64,000 nucleotides of DNA from Argopecten irradians. Its lineage: Eukaryota > Mollusca > Bivalvia > Pectinida > Pectinidae. The notes under the pieces are model-generated. The model had not been told where the DNA came from, did not search any database, and worked only from the letters and a program-made list of their open reading frames with translations. Each line of letters opens with the position of its first letter. Position 1 is the stretch's first letter. Positions 28,671 to 40,790 of this stretch are shown piece after piece. The stretch spans positions 38,117,604 through 38,181,603 of the forward strand of contig NC_091142.1 in assembly GCF_041381155.1 (NCBI RefSeq). Direction: 5' to 3'. The position numbers were made by a program, and so were the translations under genes.

Positions 28671-29284
28671 GTTAATTCATTTTCTTAAATTATTTTCAAA
28701 ACAAATGGTAGAAACATGAAGTCAGATTGTTAGAAAATATATTTATTTATTTGTATATCTTTGAAGAATTTTCCGATTATGTATCGGGTATTCAAATAAT
28801 ATTTTTCATTAAAGAAAAATTAAGGCTGGAGGTGAATAAGATTTGATTAAAACATCAATTGATATTCAATTCCATTCTCCTTGTTCAAGTATAAGCTTGG
28901 TTGCCATGTAATCAAACTTTGCTGAAGTCTTGTATATTTGTGCATAGTTCCTCTTTTTCAAAAATAAAGGAAAATTGCAATCACTGGGGACTTCCAAGGT
29001 TTAAATAGGATCGATTGAAACAGGTTTTCGATGCGCAAAAAAAAAAAAAAAAAAACCCAAAAAATCAGTATTTTTAATTATTTTTTTTGTTCGTCGTAAA
29101 CCCGTGATTGAAATGATGAATGCATCTTGATATTGCTCTGAATTCCATAGAACAAAAAAAAAAAATCGGAATGGCCGTAAATGAGCTTCCATACGTATTG
29201 AACTTTATTTCTAAACAAAAAACTTTCTCTCGCCTTCTGTCTGGGTATGATGAATACATGTATTATAGGAATACAATAGTAAAA
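28671..29284. other. Unassigned AT-rich spacer with homopolymers
   Basis: A run of 18 A lies near 29037, with further A- and T-runs near 29080 and 29155. No gene is recognised. Confidence 0.5.
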
Positions 29285-29480
29285 AGAACAAACTTGGGAG
29301 TCCTTCATCCCAGCATGTGGCAGGACCATCATCCGGTCTCTAGGCAGTGGTTATTGACAAGATATATAAAATTTTAGCCTACTGGACCCCTGTGACCTTG
29401 AACGAGGGTCAAGGTCATTCATTCCAATATGCTATAGTTCTAATATTTGGTCTCTAGGGCTTTGTTATTGCCACGGTGTT
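29285..29480 (+). repeat. Single diverged copy of the 145-bp modular repeat
   Basis: The phrases AACAAACTTGGGAGTCCTTC, ATCCCAGCATG, GACCCCTGTGACCTTGAACG and GGTCAAGGTCATTCATT match the array at 1-1165. Confidence 0.75.
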
Positions 29481-30185
29481 TGAATACACTGTGTATATAA
29501 TATTGTATTATATTAGGTGTTAAAACTACATGCACTGTGTACTGTCTGAATTCACCTTTATAATATTTATATGTATAATAAAAGACTGCACGTGGTCGGT
29601 GAGGTTAGGGCAATGCATAGAGTCAAATGACTGTAAATTAATTGTTATTTCTAAATGCAATATATAACTAGTCAAGATAATCAAGAGGCATCACCACAAG
29701 CTACTACTAGCTTCCTTTGATGCAAAGTTCAGCCAAAGTTGGGTTTTACATTGGAACAGAAATTGCCCTAAATGTTTTAAGTGACTAGACAATGCAGACC
29801 TTATGTTTTTGACAGGATGTTGTTCACTGCAAATATTTACAACTTTTGATCATATCACCCTCGACTTTCTTTCTATCATACAAACAAATCTGTTATAAAT
29901 AAATATATCAAACTGTTGTAAAATCTTAATGGATCTGAAAGGGTTTTGAGGCGATTCATACAAGTACATAAATAAAACTTTGCCATTTTAGGATATGACA
30001 AACCGAAAAACAGTGAACATCACCTAATTTTAATTATCTAGCATTGCCTTCCTTTTTCATGTGTTAGTTGTACTGAATTGATATGGCACCACTCAAAGGA
30101 ACCTGTTTTTTTTCAATATGGTGGTACCCATTTGAAAGATATGCTTCAAATTCAAAAACATTACAGATGTAAAAGCAGTACTCAA
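29481..30185. other. Unassigned spacer
   Basis: No supported feature is seen. Confidence 0.5.
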
Positions 30186-30815
30186 ACGAGAGACCCCAGA
30201 GGGATGTTGGCGCCCACCAAAGATTGACCTGTGTCGGGATCTTTTCTCTGCTTTTCAAACTTCAAATATCAAAAATAGTGGTAACAAACTTCAATTATCA
30301 AAATTCAAGATGGCAGCTGGTTGAACATCTTGTCGTCCGTTCGGTCCTAATTGCAATATGGAAAACTAGGGCCCCAGTGGAACCTATATATGAAATTTAA
30401 GAAAGATCCCTTCAGTACTTTCAAAGAAATAGCAGTGACAATTTGTAACTATGGAAATCAAAGATGGCGGCCTGTCGGCCATCTTGTTGACCAATTGGTC
30501 CTAACATGCAAAATGCACAACTAGGCCCCAAGGGGAACCTACGTATGAAATTTAAGTAAGATCCCTTCTGAACTTTCTGAGAAATAGTGGTAACAAACTA
30601 CCAAAATCCAAGATGGCGGCTGGTTGGCCATCTTTGTTGACCGATCAGTCCCAAAATACAATATGCACAACTAGGGCCTTTAGGGTACCTACATTGGAAG
30701 ACAAATCCCTTCAGTACTTTCTGAGAAATAGCTGTAACAAGAATTGTTAACAGACAAACCAGGAAAACAGACAAAGGCAATTTGAATAGCCCATATGATG
30801 GTGGGCTAAAAATAA
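30186..30815 (-). mobile_element. Interspersed modular repeat (AGCCCACCAT hairpin family), copy 2, reverse orientation
   Basis: Read on the minus strand it opens with a hairpin (TAGCCCACCATCATATGGGC) and has three modules (TTCTCAGAAAGT, GATCCC, CAATATGC, GATGGCC). It ends with TTTGGTGGGCGCCAACATCC and CTCTGGGGTCTCTCGTTTG, paralleling 27291-28670. Confidence 0.8.
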
Positions 30816-32394
30816 GGAAATTCTGATGATAATTGATCCAATTGGTATGTTTCACAAAACAAACCACTTGTACCGGGTTTGATACGACTGGTACGATTAG
30901 CTGACATATTACATTTCGAATACAGCAGATTCCTACCTGTACAACTGGAACACGGTAGGTGGGTTTTCTCCCTTCTTGTACCAAGAATATCAATGAAGCT
31001 GATGTCGGCGAGTTCTGTATCAAACATTATGGTATCACAACTCAACACATTGAATTAAGATTGTAAATTATTTTTATTGCAAAACAAAAATTGCCCATAC
31101 CACCCAAGTGGCTATTTCATTTAGCACAATAACATTTGTAGAAGAGATAATTTAGGCTCAGTTTGCTGTGTTTGAGAGATAACATATTTTGTACCTGAAA
31201 TACATGTTCCAGTTAAATTTCTACCACTCCACCTTTGTATTCCTCATACAAACATACTGTTTTTCCCTTGGTAATTCAGTTAGTAGGTAATACCATACAC
31301 AACAAAACACACTGTAACCTGTTATAAATTCTAAACAAAAGATGAAAATAATGAAGTTTTGCTATAAATTATGATGTAACCCTGGTACATATTTTTTTTC
31401 ATTTACATAGTAATCCTTTGTATTGCTACATGTATTTTGAAAGTCATTTCTTATAAATTAACAAAACATCACCACCCACAGACACCAAGTATTGATCCTC
31501 TGTAATTCATAATTACAATAGTAAACATCACCAGTTACCCTTGTATTTAAGCCTACACTATGTCAGTATGTTGTAGATATAGACAGAGCGTAGTTGAGTT
31601 TAGACACTGTGGTTCAGAGACGTAGTTGAGTTTAGACACTGTGGTTCAGAGACATTTTTTATCAATCTTTTCCAACTCTTCCCTCCTTTTTTGTAATAAT
31701 TTAACCATGGTCCCACACTTTCAGCATCAAAAAACTACCAAATGCACTTTTTTTTTGCTTGCAGAAAATTCATCAATAATTGAAATAAAATTATTTTGAA
31801 AATTCAAAATCAATTACATCAAATTGTACAACAATTTATCCCTTTCAGCACTAAATAGAAGCACATTTTGACTTCTTGTATTTGATTTGGGCTGGTGCTG
31901 TAATAAAGAATAATACATGAATATCTGTACATGTATTGATAAAAGACAGATTGATGTCAATGAAGTTACTGGTAACTAGACAAGTTATGAGAAGTATAAT
32001 GGTTATCAAAATATAAGAATATCGAAGATTTTTAGAGTACATAATTGTCTTATACATGGTAAATAATAAACAATTTCTGATTGCAGTTATAATCTTATGT
32101 ATGTAGTTTGACTACTGAAAGTATAATGATCTGTGAAGGTGGTAAAATAGAAATTATGTTGACAAGAGGTTGTCTAAGTGTGAAAAGCATATATCTGAAA
32201 TAACAAGAAAACATTCATATAATCTGAGAACTCCAAATGGGCGACAACATAAAATCACACACTTGATGGACTTTAGTTTACAAATAACAATGTCAGACCA
32301 GAAATACAATAATGAAATGTTTATCTCCATTTTGTTCACATTTTAAAGTTGACTCATTATCTTTCTTTTAATTTCAATTTAATTGAAAAATCAG
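30816..32394. other. Unassigned spacer with a 33-bp direct duplication
   Basis: ACGTAGTTGAGTTTAGACAC with the following TGTGGTTCAGAGA occurs twice in tandem at about 31590-31655. Nothing else is recognised. Confidence 0.5.
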
Positions 32395-32669
32395 TTTATT
32401 CATGTTTTCTTTGTTTTAGTCTGATGTAACAAATGAAAATAATGATAAATAATATTTATACTACAAGTTTTATACAGGTAGTCCACAATTCATCATGTTC
32501 AGGCTGAATCAGAATTAATATACTTAAAATCTCATAATTAAAGCAAGAACTGCTTTCTCCTATTTAAAACCATAAATGTAGGAAAAGGTGCATTTTATAT
32601 CAAAATCTAATTTCAAATTTTGTATGAAAATTGTAAAAAATACAAAAGAAGAGAAAATCTTAGAAATGT
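32395..32669 (-). other. ERP29: ERp29 3' untranslated region with AATAAA
   Basis: On the minus strand AATAAA lies at 32400-32395, about 270 bases past the stop. The extent is inferred from this signal. Confidence 0.45.
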
Positions 32670-34852
32670 TTAAAGCTCATCACGCTGAAGTAATTGAAAT
32701 GAAGTTAAAATATTCAGTCGCTCATTTAATTGTTCTTTCTTTTTATCACTCACTTTTCCATCTTTCAATTTTTCCACCCTTGTGACTTCTGAATCAATAA
32801 AATCTGTTCCCTTTTCTACAACCTTTTTCATTGTTTTAACATAAATATCAGCAGATTTTTTCTTTGATTCATCGGTTTCCTTGGCAGCTGCTTCCTCTGT
32901 TGATGCTAAAATTTCTGCACGCTTCTCAGCACTTGCCTTCAAAAATTCTTGAACTCTTTTGTCATATTCTTCCAGGCACGAGGGTAGACCAAGCCAAAGA
33001 CCTAAAATATAAAAAAAAAGAAAAAACAATATGTAAATGACAGCAAACTTGTCAGTGGAAATAATGATCACAAATAGGTTCATCCTTTCCTACCTACCCT
33101 CACAAAACAACCCCTACCAAAAATATTTTGATATACGTAATGTTCTGTTTTTTATGCAATACAGAAAAAGATAATATTATAAAATTCATAATCTAAATAT
33201 ATTTAGTTTGATATATTTTATATTTTAAAATTTCTGCTTTCTGACTGTTAATTCTGATATATACTAACATGTAATATTATTTTAGCTAGAGAAGTACATG
33301 TTTAACATCGGTATTCAAAATTTCTTACCAACAAATTGATCTGTTTATATCTGTCTGACATCAAACTGATATAATACGTCTGATGAAAAGTAATTATCAT
33401 TAGACTAGATTCCATAATCTTATTATAACTTTCTAACCTGATTCCCTAATTAGGAACTTCTTAACATCATCAGCGTTTTTGGGATTGCCTAAGAATTTCT
33501 TTGGGTTTTCTGCATCTCCAGATAAAAACAGGAAATAGACGGGAAAGTCCTCCTTAGTCACACCGAACCTTTCAGCCAAGTCTGCATTCTCTTTATCACC
33601 ATAGTCTGAAAGCACATAGATATTGAAAAGGCACTAAATTTCTTTTTTTTCTCAAAAAATGGATTGAATTAGAAACAAAATGCAACATTTTCGCTGTAAC
33701 AAAGTACATCTATTTTATTGTTCTGCCTCTTTACAATGCATGGTTAACTTATAATATTGATTGTTGTATGATTAATTATTAATTTAATTAATTAATAAAC
33801 TTGGATTGGATGGATTGCAAGCTTACAATCTCAAATTTCAGTTGTACTTACAACTAGCTGATTTATGAGTGACATCCACCATTAAGTAAGTAAAATGCAG
33901 TGTGACAGTGTTAGAATATATTACAAAAAAGTTTATGCTTAATGATCATGATTTTGACCACATAATTGTTCCTGAATAATGACAGCTGCACATGGAAAAT
34001 GTTGTGGCTACCTTGGACTTGAACCTCGGCCACCAAAACTTCATCCTGAGACAATGTTGCTTCAGCAACCTCTTTGAAAGCATCCTGTTTTTCACCATAT
34101 GGGTAAGTTTCATCAAATTTCACCAAAACTGCCTTGTGTTTCTTCAGTATCTGAAAAGATAAAAAATGACGGGAAATTAAATTTAGTATTTAAGTTGAAT
34201 GTGCATATAGATTGTATAGTATTATAGTTGAATGTGCATATATATTGTACAGAGATCTGACAATGTTGGAAATAATCCTTCAAATTATTGGGCTCAGTCA
34301 GACAATGGAAATTAAAAAGTTTGTGATATATATATATATATTTTTTTTTTTCATTATCTATTCGTCTATTCAGTTACTGTGTTTTTATACGTATCCGTGT
34401 CTTATAGTGAATTTTTGTGATATTGTTTTTCATGTAGCTTAAGCATTGTCAGCTTAACTAATGCATGTTCTTTTCTATTTCCTTATTAATCAAAGCATTG
34501 TTATTTTTACTAGTTACGACAGTTTCGAAATTGTTGTTCTTTGATAAGAAATTAGCATAAAATTTCAAACTATTACGATTTAGAGATGACTGAAAATAAG
34601 ATACTGATGACTCTCATGACCATATGTCACATTTAAGATCACAATACACGTTATTTTGTCAACATACATAAAAAGAATACAAAGAACCAAAGGCATTGTC
34701 AGCTTTATTAGGCTTGACAAAAATCTGCTTACCTTCTCGAAGACGCCCGAATTAAGTTGCACCGATCCTTTAACGCCATCAGCGTTTATTGTTTGGAAAA
34801 GCGCAAACACAACTAACAGGCCGGCGACAACCGTGCTATTCGACGCCATCAT
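32670..34852 (-). CDS. ERP29: Endoplasmic reticulum resident protein 29 (four coding exons)
   Basis: ERp29 is an ER lumenal, redox-inactive PDI-like escort for secretory proteins. Coding exons are 34852-34733, 34150-34012, 33605-33438 and 33001-32670, with GT/AG borders and matching phases, summing to 252 residues (human 261). Residues 1-24 form a signal peptide (hydrophobic VVAGLLVVFALFQTINA). The thioredoxin-like domain has VLVKFDETYPYGEKQDAFKE and DYGDKENADLAERFGV, closely matching human, without a CxxC motif. The all-helical C-terminal domain (SCLEEYDKRVQEFLKAS to LNILTSFQLL) ends RDEL, an ER retrieval signal (human KEEL). The start at 34852 is preferred over 34876, which lies only 12 bases from the TATA box. 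Firm. Confidence 0.96.
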
Positions 34853-34887
34853 TGTCTCTGTGATGAAGTGGCCCAATCAAAAATCAG

Positions 34888-34895
34888 CTTATATA
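34888..34895 (-). promoter_or_regulatory. ERp29 TATA box
   Basis: The minus strand reads CCCGGGGTATATAAGCTGAT, with TATATAAG at 34895-34888. A start site about 30 bases downstream would fall near 34860, just before the ATG at 34852. A CCAAT motif (ACCAATCAAA) lies upstream near 34950. Confidence 0.65.
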
Positions 34896-35226
34896 CCCCG
34901 GGAAATAAATTACAAATGCGCCACGATTGATTTATCTTGGTATTTGATTGGTTAACAGAAGAAGTCATTCGGTTCTCTCTGGTTTTTGCCATTCAAAGCA
35001 TTTAATGTTTACATGCGTGCTGTTGCTTGTGTTTCCATCCATTGAAAAGGAGTTCAACAGGTGAGAAAATACCTGCTGAATAACAACTGACTCACGTGGG
35101 AAAGGTAAAGATGTTTTCATAGTAATGATACACTGTACAAGTACTGTAAAATGCCAGTTGTATGTTATACGACGTTGAACATGTAGCAATATATATTATA
35201 TCAGCCATTATTTATCACCATCTAAA

Positions 35227-35353
35227 CACAGGCGTTTGTAATATATAATGAATATTAATGATAATCAAAAATCGGATCGAATCATGCTTTCTATATGATT
35301 CGATCCGATTTTTGATTATCATTAATATTCATTATATATTACAAACGCCTGTG
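35227..35353. mobile_element. 127-bp foldback element with 59-bp perfect arms
   Basis: The arms 35227-35285 and 35295-35353 are perfectly complementary around a 9-base loop. Ends are CACAGGCG and CGCCTGTG. A 7-bp duplication ATCTAAA flanks it (35220-35226 and 35354-35360). Perfect arms imply recent insertion or recent conversion. It lies about 375 bases upstream of ERp29. Confidence 0.9.
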
Positions 35354-35360
35354 ATCTAAA

Positions 35361-37027
35361 CTTAGATAATGTTAAAAAGGTGATAAAAACAGAAGGGACA
35401 TGGAAAATGAGATAATACGCTAGAAACATTTGTATGTCCTATTAAAACATATATCAGTTTGATATTTGCTTATATTTTGTCTCTAAATAGTAAAATTAAT
35501 GAAATCAATCTTCACATCTTTTTGACGTCAGATTTTTTTCTATGACTTACCTCCCTTGAGTTCCGATGAGTTGTGACGTCATCTGAGACAATCAACTACC
35601 GGAAGCCGGTGTGCCGATCGCGGAACTGTCAACATGCATATGGATTTTAGCCACAGGTCTTAGGTCTTACACACGGAGAAAAATATGTTATATTCCGACT
35701 TATTGGGTAGCATGTTTATCCCCTACATAATGACACATTATTGACGTCATAACCTATAAAATGACGTCACTATATGTAAATGATGATGTCATTAATGTCG
35801 AGTACATATATCATGTAGAGTATCATGATCATGTGGGAGTTAAACATAAGGTAATTTTTCACGAATGAATAAGTATTACTTTCCTATTCAGTCCACCCTG
35901 GAGTAATACGACTGTGCATGTATGTAATTTATAGTTTACACATAAAATTAACCGGGGAGTTTCAATATACATACTGGTCATTTTATGTGCAAAATAAGAT
36001 TGTAGTGAAAATGGACAATTATTGCGGCCCACCTCCTTAGACCTACGTTTTGATGAAAAAAATCATCCGTTACAAACATACGCACATGATTAAAAGAAAA
36101 AACAAAGGGTCCTCCTGCACAGTTTTCATACTTCCTTTTAGAGATTTTACTACATGTATATAAAAAATGTGTATAAGTCTTAGCAAGACAATTAATTCAT
36201 TATTAGATTTCTTTGTACATGTACTTTGAGTTACACAACAATGTGCCGATGGTGTGAAGCCGGTATGTTCAGATCGAGCAGGGTTGCATAATGATATGAC
36301 GACATTCACAATATTATCATTATATAAATGCAGGTAATTTAAAATCGAAAAATTACAATGTTAAGAACGCTTTAAAATCATCATAATACATCGCAAAACT
36401 CGTTACAGCCATTGTAAATAGTATGCTTGCCAATTTCGCCCGCAATTTGCGTACTCATTAATTTCCTGTTATATTCTTCATAGTACACTTGCGTATATGT
36501 AGAATACGATTTTTACCGATTTTTTTTTATCTAGACCCCTAAATCGTCTCATAATGGTCAATAGGCTATCTAGCGTGTCCATATTGATACAAACTAATTC
36601 TCAAATCCCTGTGGACTGTTCGTATACTTTTGAAATTTTCCAAAACTGCGCACGGTTAGATAATACAATGAAGCGGTCTTGTAAATGATTTGTCTTTTAT
36701 AAGAAATAGGTTGTTTCATGGCCCTGTGTTAGTTGAACTATTAAACGTGCATATCTTGTCCAGGAGTACATGTCATGCATATTTGGCCATTGTATCTTGT
36801 ATCTATGTTTTGTCCCGTCTTTTTTTATCGGTCGTGCGTGCATTATTACTACTGTACATGTTATTCTATTTTCGTACATGGAAAGCCCCGAAATTTTATC
36901 GAATAAATCTGTAAAAAATTATTACAGAACTTTAAAAAATAAATAAGCCTAATCCTTTCTGCGCGGTGTGTTCTGAAGGATTTCCAAATCGGAAATAGAG
37001 GTATGTAGTACTTACATACATGAGGCG
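35361..37027. other. Unassigned intergenic sequence
   Basis: No coding or repeat feature is supported. Several TGACGTCA-like motifs lie in 35520-35790. Confidence 0.5.
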
Positions 37028-37036
37028 GGAAAGGGG

Positions 37037-37224
37037 TAGTCCGCTAAACCTGCCTATATCATTAGGCTTTTCCGGCATTGCATGGACGTTATATTAGAAA
37101 TATACCGCTGACGTAGCGTAGGCCTAATCTGTCCTACGATTTCACATTTTTAAGAGGTACCGCGAGCTGACTATATATGAAGCAAAAAAAAAAGCCTAAT
37201 AATATAGGCAGGTTTAGCGGACTA
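37037..37224. mobile_element. 188-bp MITE with 9-bp target duplication
   Basis: The ends TAGTCCGCTAAACCTGCCTA and its complement GGCAGGTTTAGCGGACTA extend to arms of about 33 bases. GGAAAGGGG is duplicated at 37028-37036 and 37225-37233. A 9-bp target suggests mobilisation by a MULE-type transposase. Confidence 0.85.
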
Positions 37225-37233
37225 GGAAAGGGG

Positions 37234-38399
37234 CACGTTTGTCGCGGTATGATAGGGTTTTAGAAAGGGTATGAAGGATGTCGGGGTCTACTTTTATAAA
37301 TATCCATTATATGTATGTACATGTAGCATATGTAGTGTCATTTTTGTTTTGGTCCATTTTCTTGTAAACTTTTATTTCTTCTTGTTGATATTAAAGATGC
37401 TCCACCGCCGACAGAGCATAAATGATATTCATTATTTGAACAATTATTTGTGAAAAATCGTGTATATAAAGGTATAATTATCACATAAAATAACATAAAC
37501 TAATTTATTTTTCCTTTGGTGCATGCGCAATCAATACTTCATTCCATATAGAATATAGTGCCACAGATTTTTTTCGGGATGCAATTAATTCTTTTTCATA
37601 TTTTTAACTTGAAGTAAAATTAGAAGCTCAAACTTTTCAATGGTGGTAATGGTGTAAAGTAAGTAAGTTTAGTAACTGAAGAAAATACTACATCGTCTAC
37701 TCCTACTTTTGATAGTGAAAAAATACCATTTGTCAGCGGTGGAGCATCTTTAACTTTAAAGTGTATGTTTAGAGTTTTAATTTATAGACAAAAGTCAACC
37801 GCAACCTCCTCGAACCTGAGTTGACACACACGGACACGATGTCAAATGCCTTTTGACCTAAAGGACATAACAATTTTATAGCCCAGAATATAACGATTAG
37901 AATGAGTAAACGATCGTTTTTATTATATCAGGATGTGTTATAGATTGTATACTATATATACGGATACATTTCCACTTATCAATATAGCAACTACACGTAG
38001 CGCGACTGTTTTATATATTTATAATCGCCAATACCGCAACACTGTCCCATTGAATTTCCCGGCTCTTGTCACAGCTGTTGGTCTCAGATGACGTCACGAA
38101 CCTACGGCCACCTGGTGATATCAGGGGCGATAAGCGATGCGATCGTTCTAGACAAGGGTCGTTGTGGACTTCGTTTCAAGCACATTTTATAGAAATTACG
38201 TCAAATACAACCTGTATTTTTTGTTGGAAATCATAAAGTGCACCACAATAAACTAAATATCAACACAAAAATAGCATATTAAAATCTGTTTTTATCACCT
38301 TTAATCATATAAAATATATACTGAATCACAGTGATTTCATTTGAAATGTTGAATAGGGACAGATAGAGATTAGTAACACTGGGAAAATAGCTCATTGCC
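37234..38399. other. Unassigned intergenic sequence
   Basis: No supported feature is seen. Confidence 0.45.
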
Positions 38400-40790
38400 A
38401 GTAGAGATCACTGACAGACACTGAAAGACAGGCTTCATGAGGGCCAGTGCCTACAAGAGACACTAAAGATGGAGATTGCCAAGGAGAACAAAATCCCTGT
38501 AAGGGAATACATGTATAATATAGGAGAATGTGAGAATGTCAATCACAAACGGACACATTTTATTGATCATAACTATTATTAGGTGATCATTCATTTAATC
38601 AAGCAACACAAAATGGAGACCAAATGGAAAAGTAGAGATTTGCACGGTCATAAAGCTAATAAGAATACCATAAATGTGGTTAAAGGACCACTTAATGGCA
38701 ACGCTCTGTTCAAGGAGAAGAAAACCCAAGTTAAAAAGCAAATTATACCACGATGACTGCTTTCATGACAATTGCTGGACCAAAGGCAGAAAAAGAAAAC
38801 CTGGAATAGTTTTTGGAATAGTCAAGTCGGTATTCTAGATACAGCATACAGAGGAGTTAGGGTCATTGACGACTTTCATGTATAGCAGAGAAAGGGAATG
38901 ACTTAGGAGTTGTACACAAGCCCAAGTAAAAGTAGACATAAGTGTATGCTTAATATACGAGAAAAGATTATGTGACAGTCAGAAGGTGATATTATCTTAT
39001 AAGCAATAAAAAGCGACATATAATGAGAAGAATATCATTGCTGATATATACTCGCTTTACTATTACAGCATATTGCAAAATTAAGGAGAGTTGAGACGGC
39101 AAAGCAAGACTAGAACAGGAATGGAGGATCCGTTCAGATTCACAAAAAAGTTCCTAAGTCAGAAGCTTTGCTGTTCAAAAGCAGAAGTGGAGAGACACAT
39201 CTGGACTAGGAGACTCTATTCTACGTTATCAGAAACCGCATAGTCTGTCAAAGAGAAGTAAATGTGGACCTGTACGAGGTCTAATGAATTAAAGAGGAAG
39301 GGTCAAGATTGTTCCAATCAGATACCACTTAAGGCATAAACGTTAAATTAAACGATCCAGCGTCTGATACAGCGTCTGATACAGCGTCTGATACAGCGTC
39401 TGATACAGCGTCTGATACAGCGTCTGATACAGCGTCTGATACAGCGTCTGATACAGCGTCTGATACAGCGTCTGATACAGCGTCTGATACAGCGTCTGAT
39501 ACAGCGTCTGATACAGCGTCTGATACAGCGTCTGATACAGCGTCTGATACAGCGTCTGATACAGCGTCTGATACAGCGTCTGATACAGCGTCTGATACAG
39601 CGTCTGATACAGCGTCTGATTGCACATGAGCGTAGTGACTAAGACTGCAGAAATCGACAACAAGATTATATCTCGCCAAAAGGCAAGCTGTTTGTTAGCT
39701 GCAATGGACGGGTGCCTCTTGGGATGTCAATGAGTTATAATCTTGTGAAGTATAGAGGCTGGTAATTTTAGACACGAGATGAAGCAATTCTAGCACTAGT
39801 AACAAGTCCCTACTGAGAGAATCAAGTGATTTCTTGACTATTTATCGGTTTACTATCTGTAAACCTGTAAAAACCACACTGCCTCAAGCAAGATCTTGGA
39901 TAAAGAAAGTGGATGGAAGCTCAGACTTGACGGGAAGTGCAAAACCTGGGAAAAACTGGTGTAAATTATGTTGATTCACGAAAGTCTGCAATATCTAGCA
40001 ACTACCCGAGACAATGGCTGAAAGGGGAGTCCCACGATGACTGTTTTACAAAGTAAATCTAGTTGTCGATTGTTCCGCTCTTGTCACGGTATTTAAAGAG
40101 ATTCCTTAGAGTACAATGTTTAGGGTCGGTCTCAAGTGATCAGCATCTACATATTTTAGTCTAAATCTAATGTACGACTGGGAGCTGGCTTTGGAAAAAT
40201 TAGAAGAGGAAGGAACGTACAAGTAGATTAAAGCACCGGCAACAGAGAAGTAATACATAGTGAAGCAAGTGAGAAAGTATCAATACAATTTGGCTTTGCA
40301 GAACAATGAATGATGCATTATAGTCAATTTTTTTTTATCATTTTAGCTATCCGAAACCCCTAGTTGTTATCTGTGTGGAAATTGAAAGATACTGGTCAAT
40401 TATACGCGTCGTGTTTAGGATATTGGAAGGAATTGGCGAAAAGAGGTGGATTGTTTGACAAATTCATATGCGAGCTGGCTATGAAATAAGAGGATGACAG
40501 AGAAAAGAAGCGCATGTGGTCAACAGCAGTGGAAGAAAAGATTGATGAGAGAAAAAGAGAAAAACTAGTTACAAAATATTATTATTGAGGACTAGAATCG
40601 GATGGTGATGGTACCTTTGTGTTTCTAGGCATTAAGTTGTATTTAGGACTCCATTATTGTCGAGGAGGCACATGGACGAAAGAACCGAGGGATGTGACCT
40701 GGGTTCGCTTGTATAAAACTACTTAATTGAGATTTACTGATCTCCAACTATATATAGCGTGCATTCTTTTAGAGTTCCCTCCTCTTTAAG
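38400..40790 (+). pseudogene. Degenerate coding relic, probably retroelement-derived
   Basis: Plus-strand frames are interrupted but protein-like in places. Near 39120 one reads DPFRFTKKFLSQ, resembling the NPFQFTSQLLGSKGSG block of the R2-like LINE fragment at 44457-45980. Near 40440-40600 frames read GGLFDKFICELAMK and EKKRMWSTAVEEKIDERKRE, which I do not recognise. Composition is more purine-rich than the neighbours. A 12-bp minisatellite lies inside. The family assignment is tentative and more than one element may be present. Confidence 0.35.
39359..39620. repeat. 12-bp minisatellite (about 22 near-perfect copies)
   Basis: The unit GATACAGCGTCT repeats without visible error over about 260 bases. 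As 12 is a multiple of three, several frames stay open on both strands, giving spurious SDAV or YQTL repeats. The perfect copies point to recent expansion. Confidence 0.97.

Noticed and set aside
34853-34876. Upstream ATG (MGHFITET) as ERp29 start
   Set aside because: It lies about 12 bases from the TATA box, upstream of the expected transcription start, and would place eight polar residues before the signal peptide.
34900-34970. ER-stress element (CCAAT-N9-CCACG) in the ERp29 promoter
   Set aside because: A CCAAT is present but the CCACG lies on the opposite strand at the wrong spacing, so the consensus is not met.
39329-39679. Minus-strand frames of repeated SDAV or YQTL
   Set aside because: Artefacts of the 12-bp minisatellite, whose unit length keeps several frames open.
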